Below are positions 54,399 to 64,000 of a stretch of DNA of 64,000 bases, piece by piece. The notes under the pieces were generated by a model. That model ran no database searches. It was not told where the DNA came from and saw nothing but the letters and a program-made list of their open reading frames with translations. Source of the stretch: Diphasiastrum complanatum (lineage: Eukaryota > Streptophyta > Lycopodiopsida > Lycopodiales > Lycopodiaceae); assembly GCA_029204225.1 (NCBI GenBank), contig CM055100.1, forward strand, positions 66,916,472 to 66,980,471, in the 5' to 3' direction. A program made the position numbers and the translations under genes. Each line of letters starts with the position of its first letter. The first letter of the stretch is position 1.

Positions 54399-56064
54399 TT
54401 CTTCCCCCCTTGAACCACTTCTATCTCTAGAAGTGAAACCTAGAGAAATTCTTCTTTATGCTTTTGACATGCTCCCATGAATTATCATCCGCAGTCCGTC
54501 CCTTCCACCTGATCAAGCACTCAACTGCGTCACCTTCATGTAAACTTAATTTTAGCCGGCTTACATGAAATACAAGGTGAGCTGTAGACTTGTTCTAAAG
54601 ATCTAGTTCATAAGCTAAAGAACCAATTTTCTTTATAATCCGAAACGATCCATAATATCTCTTTAGACAATTTATAATGCTTCTCTATACGCATAGTCTT
54701 AGAATCCTTATATCCAATCATCAACTTTAAAATCTCTAGGAGACCTCTTAAGATTGGCATAGTGCTTAGCTCTATCCTAAGCACTATGGATACAGTCACG
54801 GGCCACTTGCAACATTTCATGCATATCATGCAAGAAATCTGCAACTTTTTAGATCTTAACAGAATTTGTCTCCACATTTACTGGAGATCTAGGTTGAAAA
54901 CCGTACATCAGCATAAACGGACTATAACCAGTAGCAGAATGTTTCCTACTGTTATAAGCAAACTCAATCAAAGCAACGTAATCTTCTCACTGAGATTGCC
55001 TGTGAGACACATGTTCTCAACATATCCTCCATAGTTTGATTAGTTCTCTCAGTCTGGCCATCTGATTCAGGATGATCAGAAGAACTAAAACTAAGCGAGG
55101 TTTCTAGCTTATGGAATACAGCTGACCAAAAGTGACCTGTAAATTTAGGATTTCTATCACTAACTATATCACTTGGTAGTTCATAAAGCCTAAATAATCT
55201 TTCCACAAAGATCGAGGCTAAATCCGAAGCCTTATTAGTTGACTTGATTGGTATAAAAGTAGCTAACTTTGTCAACCTGTCCACCACAACCCAAATAGAA
55301 TCATTTTGACGTTGGGTCCTTGGAAGTCCAACCACAAAATCCATAGATATACTTTTTCATAGTTTTTGAGGGATGTCTAGGGGATGTAACAACCCTCCAG
55401 TCTCTAAGCATTCAGCTTTGGCTAATTGACATGGTCTACATTAAACCACATAAGACTCGACAAATGGCTTGAGTTTCAGCCAATAAAACTCTCTTTTGAC
55501 CAAGTCCAAAGTCCTGTGTATACCCAAATGACCTGCACATGAAACGTCATGACACTCATAAAGAATTCTCTTCTTTAACTCATCTGGTACACAAACTTTC
55601 CCATTCCAAAATAGTAACCCACCTCAGAGAGAGAATTGTTCCGCTATCTTCTTATCTTTCCTAGGAAGCTGAGACCCCTGTGAATAAATCTCTATTCCAT
55701 TCTCATTTTTTCCTGTCTCCACCATCTTTTAGATGGGACCAAAATGAGAATCTAATTCACACTTTCCTCTCAACGAAAGATATAGATCAGTGGAAATCTG
55801 GGTGAATGAAAGTTCACCAATCCGACTAAGCGCATCCACAACTTGGTTAGAATTGCCCTTGATATATCAGATCTCATGATCAAACTCTTGCATAAGCTTA
55901 GCCCAGCGAGCTTTACGACCCCTTAGATCATTCTGATTACAAAAGTACTTTAGAGGCTGGTGATTTGCATACACTATAAACGGACTACCGTAAAGGTAAT
56001 GCCTCCAAAATTTAAGTGCATGTATCACATCAAATAACTCCTTCTCCTGAGTTGTATAACGCAA
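54399..56064 (-). pseudogene. Gypsy-K pol: RNase H to integrase C-terminus
   Basis: Minus strand from 56064: RYTTQEKELFDVIHALKFWR and HYLYGSPFIVYANHQPLKYF (RNase H). ELKKRILYECHDVSCAGHLG and CRPCQLAKAECLETGGLL follow (HHCC zinc-binding part, near 55590-55400). The 126-residue frame 55344-54964 has [60 protein letters not shown] and DHPESDGQTERTNQTMEDML, the catalytic D, D and E blocks. The C-terminal part is broken by shifts but reaches the PPT. RT and gag are absent on the right. The integrase core itself has all three acidic residues. Confidence 0.9.
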
Positions 56065-56200
56065 TTAAGGCCCCGTGCGAGGGCGCACTTTGGGAAGGTG
56101 GTATCATAAAAAATTGCATTCCAGCCTGATTCCCTTGTACAGGACATAGACATAATATTATCTGAGAGCGAAAGCCTATGACAGTACTTTGGTGGTGTTG
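56065..56200. other. Junction with gypsy-K LTR end fragment
   Basis: 56120-56155 (CCTTGTACAGGACATAGACA) resembles the LTR end at 54375-54398. It marks another broken edge. Confidence 0.45.
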
Positions 56201-57560
56201 TGTAAAATGGTTCAAATGGCCTCCAAAAATAAAAATGAGAAATCTAAAAGTAAACGAAAAGAATATTTTGATGAATTCTATGTCGTGACATATCAAAAGA
56301 AGAAAAATAAGAAAATGATGGTAAAGGATAAAGCACGAAAGTTGACAATCAAAGAAAATCTTTGTTTCATATGCAACAAACCTGGGCATTGTATGAAATG
56401 GTACTTCGAACGACAATACAAATCATCCAATGTCGTGATGATGGAGTTACTCGCAGGTAAACTCGATATTGATTTAATTGGAAATTGTGCATGTTCTTGT
56501 AATTTTAGCACGTTATCTTTTCGTCCTAATCAATTGTTTTGAGTTAGAGGCAAGATATTAGGAAAAGACGCAAACATTTTGCTAGATTAAGAAAGCACTC
56601 ACAATTTCATTAATTCTGGACTTGTAGAAGCTTCGGGTGCCCACCATGGTTGGTGATCATAGATATGTGGTCTATGTAACCTCGAGGTTAGTACTTATTT
56701 TTATAGAATTCTTTACATCAGTAAAGAGCTTGCATGAGAACGAGTCTAAAATAGTGTCTAGAATATAAAGTGATTTATAAAAAAAAAAGTAGATACTACT
56801 ATCAACAAGTTTTTTTTGGATATCTTCCTTGATATTGCAATTTCTTATATTTGAATGTATCAACAATTGTGTCCCATTCATTTATATTTGATGGATATAA
56901 ATCTACAAGATACAACAAATTATAAGATTCTAAATATAAATCAAAATTTGGATGGGTAAAATAAAGGTAAAACTACAATGATTTAAATACTTATAATAGC
57001 ATTCTTGTGATCATTTGGATTCATGGATTGAATACTTAGTGCGAAATGCATATAAACATATTGAACTAACACCTCTAAAATGGATTGCCCTCATGAAGAT
57101 GCTTTGAAGCCAAGAATCCTAGCCTTCCAATAGGACCTAAAAGATAATTTGGTTTTTTTGGGTTGCAACGTTCCTTTTGATGATGGATGCATCAGTATAT
57201 TTCACATTTTTTTGGTATCCAGTTTCCTATTTCGTCTCTCTCATTATGAAGAATGTAAAAGTCCTTGATCTGGAGCTTCAGATGCATGATTACAGTACCA
57301 AGCGACTTTCATTCCATGTCATGCATTTGGATTGTATTGATGTAATTTTAGGATATGAGTGGTTTTATAGTAAATGAGATACATTAAACATACGCTTCAA
57401 AACCACTCTTTGATATTTAAAGATTGTAATGGTAAAAAAGTCTTTATTTTTGGAAAGACTGATGTACTCCCATTGTCAATGGTTTCCTCAACTGAAGTCA
57501 TAGAAAAAATCAATAATTCAGATTATGATTTGTTTCATCTTTTTTTTATAATCTAGATTG
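56201..57560 (+). pseudogene. Gypsy-K zinc knuckle and protease, second copy
   Basis: The frame 56189-56542 carries a Lys-rich linker, then CFICNKPGHCMKWY, a knuckle in which the last Cys has become Tyr. CACSCNFSTLSFRPNQLF, a stop, and ESTHNFINSGLVEASG follow; the last is the protease strand after a lost Asp. About 500 bp of unrelated AT-rich sequence intervenes. Then 57240-57377 reads VLDLELQMHDYSTKRLSFHV and MHLDCIDVILGYEWFYSK, the second protease strand. It tracks the copy at 18837-19215. All frames are broken. Confidence 0.75.
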
Positions 57561-58839
57561 TATTGTGATATTGCTAATGAGTGTGTGTGATTTATAATTG
57601 TAACACTAAAGATTTCCATCAACATCAACAATTAGTGCAAGGTTGAAGACAAGAATTTGTTCATTTTGTACATAGCTTTTGAGATGAAACAAGATATTAT
57701 TTTTGACAATTTTAATACTTGATGTATGTGATATTTTGTGTCAAATGAGTTGATTTGAACTTGCTAAAAATTATGTATTTTTCACATGTGTGAGAAGCCA
57801 TGAGAATCATTTGATGATAAATTACTTGTGGTGTTTAAAGACAATTGCCAATCTAGATCAAATTAAGCTACATAAAGTGTTTATATCTTGATGAATCTAA
57901 TTGCTGTGCAATCCTTGATGCTTGAATGATGTATGTACATCCAAATAAGATTTACATACTCTGATTTCAACATCTAGCATATGATCAAAAATGTTTTTAT
58001 AGAAAATAACAAGCATGACACATGGTTATTTTTACAGACTCTAATTACATAACTGAGGTAAATTTATTATTAAAATTTATGAATCCAAGTAATAATTCAT
58101 ATTATTTCTATTTTTATTTGCATAATATAAAATAGACAATTACGTATATATTATCTTTATTTTTAGATTCTAATATTTATTCTATAATCAGAATTGTTTC
58201 AAAAATTAGAAGAGGAAACAATTTCGACCAAAGTGATAAAAATGAAATCAATATTCCCAACAACAAAACAAATGTTTCTACTAAATATTTGTGGTGCTGA
58301 ACCTTCAAATTATGTAAATGGACTTGAAAACAATGAAGAATCAATTGATTTTATCAATGACCACAAATCGAAAAAAGAGAAATGTGAGGAAGAATATAAA
58401 GATAGTCCAATTGAAGGTAAATTTGTGGTGTTGAACTTTCAAATTATGTAATTGGATTTGAAAACAACGAAGAATTAAATGATTCTATCAATGACGACAA
58501 ATTAAAAAAAAAAAATTTGAGAAAGAATATAATGATAGTTCAATTGAAGGTAAAATTTATCTATATATAATTTTTTATAAACAATAGAATTAAAATAAAA
58601 TAGTCAATAAAAACATTTTTTTCAAAAAGACAGTCACAAAATTTGTAAAAGACCTTTCGAAAAAATTTGACATACAAATTCCAAAGACTATCAATACGAA
58701 TACAGCATCCATAAAATATTTGAAATCAAACATAAATAAATCATATTGTACATTACGGAGCTTATATTATGGATATAATATTTCAATATAAGAGAAGTAA
58801 AGCTAATAGCAAGAAAAGTACAAGACCATCAAGATAGCA
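57561..58839. other. AT-rich DNA with a 134-bp tandem duplication
   Basis: No gene is supported beyond an 85-residue ORF (58194-58451) lying across the repeat. The unit GTGGTG(C/T)TGAAC(C/T)TTCAAATTA starts at 58291 and 58425. CACATGTGTGAG is near 57782. Confidence 0.5.
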
Positions 58840-59283
58840 TATCCATAGAAAGCTAGAATCAATGAGATCACAATGGTATCACATTAGTAATGAAAAGAAT
58901 AGTACAAGATATAAACATGAGCAGTGATTCATGTGGATAGGGCACATGAGGCCTAGCAATGGAGATCCCTATGGCTCACATTCACAAGGAGGAAGCAAGA
59001 AGCTCTCACTTGCAAATGAGCCAAAAGATCCACAAATTGATGTCTCTTGTCTAGTTATAGACAATGATCTCACTTAACTATTTTGATGGATAGTTAGTCC
59101 TTGTTAAGTATTATTTAAACTACATTGGGCCCTTATTGGCCTATTATACTTATTAATTACTTTGAAGGGCCTAAAGAGAGAACCACCTTGTTATTAAGGC
59201 TAATAGCTCCTTTTGGGCCTACAAAGCTTACAATGGATATTATATTGCCTTGAAAAGCACTGATGTACTAAAAGTACACGACA
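58840..59283 (-). repeat. R1-family 3' LTR (partial)
   Basis: Shares the right-hand 370 bp of the R1 LTR (5220-5595) with many substitutions and small gaps, and ends GTACACGACA. The left part is too diverged to bound. Confidence 0.8.
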
Positions 59284-59300
59284 CTCCCCCTACTTAAACA
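59284..59300 (-). other. R1-family polypurine tract
   Basis: The minus strand reads AAGTAGGGGGAG directly before TGTCGTG. It is preceded by GGACAAAAATG, the typical end of gypsy pol before a PPT. Confidence 0.8.
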
Positions 59301-60160
59301 TTTTTGTCCTAAAAAATGAAGACACTTGTCTGATCAGCTTGATCGCCTCAGTTAAGTAGTCATGATTGAGGACATATCATTGTAGAAAAATTACTACTTC
59401 ATTCAGATTCAAAGCTGTCGAATTGAATCCATTTTGCTAGCTTCAGATTGTAATCCGTGTTCCCATGAAGAAAAAATGATGGTCGAAGAAGAGATGAATG
59501 AAACACCATATTGCTTTTTGACAACCAAATCGCAATATCCTCTTTTGTCTGCTTCTTTGGTATCATGACAAATTGGATGATCTATCCAATTCCATTAAAA
59601 TCGTATTTTGGCATTGCATCTGGCTCTTCTGACCTAAAGATTTTGTCATGTTGTTGGATGTGGTCACTTTATTGTTCAATTTAAGTGCTTCGATGGTAAC
59701 CATAAATCTTGCATTTGAATTGTTAAGATCCCACATTAGAAAATTACTGTCATGACCAATTCCCAATTTAGGGACTAATATGCTTTGATTGATCATTTTT
59801 GAAAATAACAAATGATATTATGGATGGAGATTCATTTCCAAGAACATCGAATGAATGAGATGCTTGCAAAGAGTGATGATATCTCTTTCACTCAAAGTCT
59901 CTACGAAAAGTCTTTCGTAGATTACATCATCATGTTCAGAAATATTGATAACTTCAATATTTTGAACCACAAACTAGAAACTTTGATATAATGAGATATT
60001 TGATTATTTGTCCCATCTCATATCGAGGACAATTTCCAACTTGTATATTACCAGTTTCATTCGTTGTGCACTCTATACTAAATGTGAAACATTCATATAG
60101 ATCAGTTTTATTCTTGTCTATTGATTCCATTTCACAAGAAGTCTTAGACAAGTCTTCTGG
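59301..60160 (-). pseudogene. Decayed internal end of an R1-family element
   Basis: This lies inside the PPT, so it should hold the pol end. I read only scattered pieces (DYLTEAIKLIRQVSSFFRTK near the PPT). No catalytic domain survives, and the ORFs at 59563-59811 and 59954-60151 show no motif. Confidence 0.4.
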
Positions 60161-60860
60161 TTGAACGTGATGTTGGAATATTCTCCTTCTTACTAATTGA
60201 CTTATCGATTTTAATCCTCATCCATTGTTTATCCACTTCTGCGGATTTTTTCGTGTTTTTATATAGTCTACAGAGTTACAAGTGTTTTTACACAGTCTGT
60301 AAAAATACACGGAGTTTGACAACAGTGTCGCATTTACTCTCTCTACAATCTAGACAGTGTTGTCTGTCTTCTGAATAAAATTACATTGTCGCATTTTCGC
60401 ATTTTTGCGACACTGTTGCCTGTCAAGAATTACGTGTAAAAATGCAGTGTCGTCTTTCTCGCATTTTTTGCCTGTCAGGATTTGCGAGTAAAACTACATA
60501 GTCGCATTTTTCGCATTTTTCAAAGTGCTTCAAATGTTAAGGAAATGACTCTGGCAAAGTGTGGAGCTACTCCAATATTAAGGAAATGAGATTTTATGAC
60601 ACTGTCGTCTTTTTCGCAAAAAGCCGACATTGTCGTCTTTCTGCGACACTATCGTCTCTGGTAGTTTTAGTTCATTTCTGCAGAGTGACAGTTTTAGTTC
60701 ATTTATGCAGACAGACTGTTTACGGCCAATTTTCACCGCTTATCAGCAATCAATTTTTGAGAAAGAACTGGATGAATGCCAGCGGACTCCAGCCAATTGA
60801 CAATCGCATTTGATGACCTAATTACTTAGTATAAATCAGTTGTTCATACATCTCAATTAT
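60161..60860 (+). repeat. Copia-I LTR-like region with short direct repeats
   Basis: Repeated words TGTCGCATTTT, GCGACACTGT, GTCGTCTTT and GTTTTAGTTCATTT(A/C)TGCAG recur, as in the copia-J LTR at 35390-35560. No clean LTR end or PBS was found before gag. Confidence 0.5.
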
Positions 60861-60899
60861 CATCTGAAAATGTTATTGTGAATTGTAAGGGAATTTGGA

Positions 60900-61583
60900 G
60901 TGTTATTATACGACGCTATAAAATCTGAAGACAACACAGAAGACTCGAAGTGGAAATCGAAGGATGGTAAAGCTTTCACGCTTATTATCCTCAATACAAA
61001 GATTGGACATATAGTTGAAGCTAAAACTTCAAAAGAAGTTTGGGACATTCTAAACTCACTATATGATGTGAGGGACGTAACTACTAAGTTACATCTATGA
61101 AGGAAATTCTTCACATTCAAGATGTCTAATGGTGATTCTCTTTAGAGTCGCATTAACGAGTTTAAGAATCTCTTGCAACAGATTGCCGCTGTCGGATTAG
61201 TCATAGACGATCAAGACACAATAATGACATTGCTTTCAAGCTTGCCTTCTACATATGAGAAGTGGGTGATGATCATATCGACACACTCAAATTTAACTCT
61301 TACTAGATTTGTCACTATGTTGCTGCAAGAAGACAATAGAAGAAGTCAAGACACTTTGTCTACTTTCTCTTCTCAAGCTCTATATGTCAACAAAGGCTCT
61401 AAGCGACAGAAGCAAAAAAGCTCCAAGAAAGCTACATCGAAACAAAAACAGACTCAAAGTCAAGGACAATTATCAAATCCACAATCGAAAAAGAAGATAT
61501 TTTGCACGTATTGCAATCGCAATAACCATGAGATCAAGGATTGCCGAATTCAAGAAAGTGAGGAATGTAGCCAAGCAACCTGA
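60900..61583 (+). pseudogene. Copia-I gag with zinc knuckle
   Basis: The N-terminus is missing. It reads KDGKAFTLIILNTKIGHIVE, TSKEVWDILNSLYDVRDVTT, a stop, NEFKNLLQQIAAVGLVIDDQ, LSSLPSTYEKWVMIISTHSN, a Lys/Gln-rich linker, and the knuckle CTYCNRNNHEIKDC (61503-61544, CX2CX4HX4C). It is the same gag as the fragment in copia-J. Two stops, near 61099 and 61144, split it. Confidence 0.85.
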
Positions 61584-62275
61584 TCAACAAGCAAATCATC
61601 ATCTCCTCAGGTCGAAGTGGACGAAGGCGCATTTATGGTCAAAGACCAAAGCGCATTTTTGGATGATTCATAGTTTCTTGATTCTAGAGCAGCTCAACCC
61701 ATGACCAATCAACGTGAGATTTTCAACTCCTACATGCCCTACAACACTAAGAAATTTGTTCATCTTGGTGACAATAGTACTCACACTATTGAAGGTGAAG
61801 GTACTGTAAGATTGTGATTCCAGCATGATTAATTCAAACTACTATCAAAGGTTTTATATGTTCCTAAACCCTCTACAAATCTGTTATCAATAAGTAGAAT
61901 TATAGATTAATTGTCATGAGAAAAAACTACACCAAAAATTAGTTTTGCTAGACATATAAAGTTTTAAAAATGTTAAGTTAGTCATAAGGTAGAATTCGAA
62001 TATGATGAATGCAAAATTATTGATAGGAGTAATAAGATTCTTGCACTCGACAAGAGGCAGAGTTACTTATATAGATTGTCACATTGTTATTCTGAGTCTA
62101 GTCAAGCCTTGAAAACCTCTGTTCTTGTCAATAAAGCATTACTATGGCATCATCAATTAGGACAATTGAATTATGCATTTTTTTTAACATGTCTAGACAA
62201 TCCATGGCTCTTGATCTCGACTATCCTTCTAGTAAGGTTGATCTCTTTGTCTGTCATAGTCTTTGGAAAGTCATA
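61584..62275 (+). pseudogene. Copia-I protease and pre-integrase (decayed)
   Basis: Reads FLDSRAAQPMTNQ near 61675-61710, where the family has D-S-G-A-T-x-H-M, so the active-site Gly is Arg. Then come KFVHLGDNSTHTIEGEGTV, VLYVPKPSTNLLSISRI, and LLWHHQLGQLN near 62140 (pre-integrase). Stops and shifts are common, and no functional protease remains. Confidence 0.75.
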
Positions 62276-63290
62276 GGCATGCAGCAAAAGGTCCGTTAGA
62301 TGTTGTTCATACAGATATATGTGGACCTATGCAAACTCCTTCATTACTAGATGCAAAGTATTTCATTACCTTTATTGACAAATTCTCCAGAAGAATAGAT
62401 GTTTATTTCATTAAATAGAAATCAGAGGCTTTCATCAAATTTAGACAATTCAAAGAGCATGCTGAGAATCAAACTGGCAAATGAATCAAAGCGCTGAGGT
62501 CAGATAATGGGGGAGAATACATCTCCACCGAATTCAAAGAGTATTGCCTTAACAACGACATTGAGCAACAGTACATTACCTCCTATATGCCTCAGTCAAA
62601 TGGTTTTGTTGAGAGAAAGAACAGAACCTTAGTTGAATCGACAAAGTGCATGTTATCACATGCGACACTTCCGAAGTCCTCCTGGGATGAAGTTATTTCA
62701 ATAGCAACCTATATTCATAACAAATGTCCTACTAAAGGTCTCTCAGACAAAACACCATTTGAAGTTTGGACAGGTATCAAACCTTCTTTATCAAACTTAC
62801 GAGTTTTTGGATGTATTGCTTTTGCACAGATACCTCACGATCTTAGAAAGAAGCTCGACTTCCAGAGTATCAAATGTATTTTCTTCAGCTACACTACTTC
62901 AGATCAAGCCCACAAGTTGTTCGATCCCATCAAGTATATTCACTAGCCGGGATATCATCTTCATCGAAGATCAGTTTCAAGACCTCAAAGAAAAAGATAG
63001 TGCCCATGTAGCCGACCTGTCAGATTCTCCTGACATATTGAACTTTCCAGTTTCTCAGTCGACTATTCCCCTTGAAGGTCCAAGCTCATCTACTCTTGAT
63101 GAACAACAAATCAATGGCGAATCAGAAGATGATGATGTTGCAGTTCAACAACTATAGTATGATGGAAATGATCAACTTCCTATATTATCCAAAAGATCTT
63201 CAAGAGCAAGCAGACCACCTAATAGGTATATCGACAAGTCTACAGCCTACCTTGTTCATGAGCCGATGTCTATCGAATTGGCACTCAGTT
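62276..63290 (+). pseudogene. Copia-I integrase and linker
   Basis: HTDICGPMQTPSLLDAKYFI gives the first Asp, LRSDNGGEYISTEFKEYC the second, and QSNGFVERKNRTLVESTKCM the Glu, so the DD35E triad is complete. NLRVFGCIAFAQIPHDLRKK is the segment after the core. Stops at about 62417 and 62482, a stop at 62944, and frameshifts in the linker break it. The linker end (63180-63290) leads into RT. Confidence 0.88.
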
Positions 63291-64000
63291 AGCTTGATTC
63301 AGATCTCTGGAAAGAAGCTATGGATAAAGAGTATTCATCTCTTATCAAGAATCGGACATGGATGATTGTCGAATTACCTACTAGAAGAAACGTAGATGAT
63401 TGCAAATGGATTTTCAAAGTCAAGTACAATGCAGATGGAAGCATCAACAGGAGAAAGACACGACTTGTCGCTAGAGGATTTTCTCAAGTATACAACGTTC
63501 ATTATACTGAGACTTTCAGTCCAGTAGTCAAACATACTTCTATTCGACTTCTACTATCATTTGCCGCTGCAACAGATTTGGAAATACATCAAATGGATGT
63601 AAAGACAACATATCTCAATGGAGTTATTAAAGAGGACATTTACATGGACTCAAAGGTTATATTATCGAGGGTAAACACAATCATGTGTGTAAACTCCATA
63701 AGGCACTTTATGGCTTGAAGCAATATGCTCGAGCATGGTTTCAAATGATCAATACTTTTCTTATTGATCACAGCTACACACCTAGCTCTTCAGATTCTAA
63801 TGTTTACTTCAAAGCAGTGCATCAATCTTTTCTCATCACTTTATATGTGGATGATACATTGCTTTTCAGCAATAGTACCAATCTGATAAAAGAGGCCAAG
63901 ACAATGCTATCTTCCGAATTCGACATGACCGATCTAGGTGAACCTCATTTCTGCCTTGGTATACAAATCCACAGAGACAGAAAACAGAAGTTGGTCTACA
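63291..64000 (+). pseudogene. Copia-I reverse transcriptase (runs off window)
   Basis: LWKEAMDKEYSSLIKNRTW, CKWIFKVKYNADGSINRRKT, LVARGFSQVYNVHYTETFSP, HQMDVKTTYLNGVIKEDIYM, then after a frameshift near 63645 HKALYGLKQYARAWFQMINT and the catalytic LYVDDTLLFSNSTNLIKEAK, DLGEPHFCLGIQIHRDRK. RNase H would follow beyond 64000. The catalytic Asp pair is present. It is very similar to both RT modules of copia-J. Confidence 0.9.

Overview
This window looks like a repeat-dominated, intergenic stretch of a land-plant nuclear genome. It is AT-rich and has no compact gene order. Nearly every recognisable protein is a fragment of a Ty1/copia or Ty3/gypsy retrotransposon. The primer binding sites match the 3' end of plant initiator tRNA-Met (TGGTATCAGAGC and close variants). 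One short coding segment resembles the N-terminus of plant GTE bromodomain proteins. I cannot place the species; a non-compact vascular-plant genome is the most I would infer.

Layout. 1-5595 is a minus-strand Ty3/gypsy element (R1) with its 5' LTR at 5059-5595 and its pol running off the left edge. 6030-6328 and 13969-14206 are two halves of one LINE-like ORF, split by a 7.6-kb three-LTR composite of a gag-poor copia-like family (copia-A, 6329-13963). The composite is flanked by one perfect 5-bp duplication (GAAGC). A solo LTR of another family (copia-B) is nested in its middle LTR. 15520-19490 holds a gypsy-K LTR, PBS, a leader-like stretch and a decayed gag/protease. 19851-20520 is an unrecognised, possibly spliced gene remnant. 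20723-23642 is a truncated plus-strand copia (copia-C). 24695-25030 is a tandem repeat of about 100 bp. 26657-30766 is copia-B, with nearly identical LTR segments but no reverse transcriptase.

31740-33300 carries a remnant of a gypsy element with an archaeal-type RNase H. 33643-38740 is a nest of copia pieces, including copia-J with two consecutive RT modules separated by a fragment of gypsy-K LTR. 38810-39190 is a complete 381-bp TRIM (terminal-repeat retrotransposon in miniature). Both of its LTRs carry a tRNA-like sequence with good RNA polymerase III A and B boxes; this is the most interesting object in the window. 40570-46779 is copia-E with copia-D nested in it. 46780-50400 is AT-rich and essentially gene-free. 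50477-50944 is the GTE-like coding segment. 51150-57560 holds several gypsy fragments on both strands. 58840-60160 is an R1-related 3' LTR with PPT. 60160-64000 is a plus-strand copia (copia-I) whose RT runs off the right edge.

The pieces do not work together as a pathway. They record nested insertion, LTR-LTR recombination, internal deletion and C-to-T decay. Two cross-cutting signals stand out: the tRNA-like TRIM LTRs, and a palindromic CACACGTGTG site that recurs in several otherwise different LTR families and leaders.
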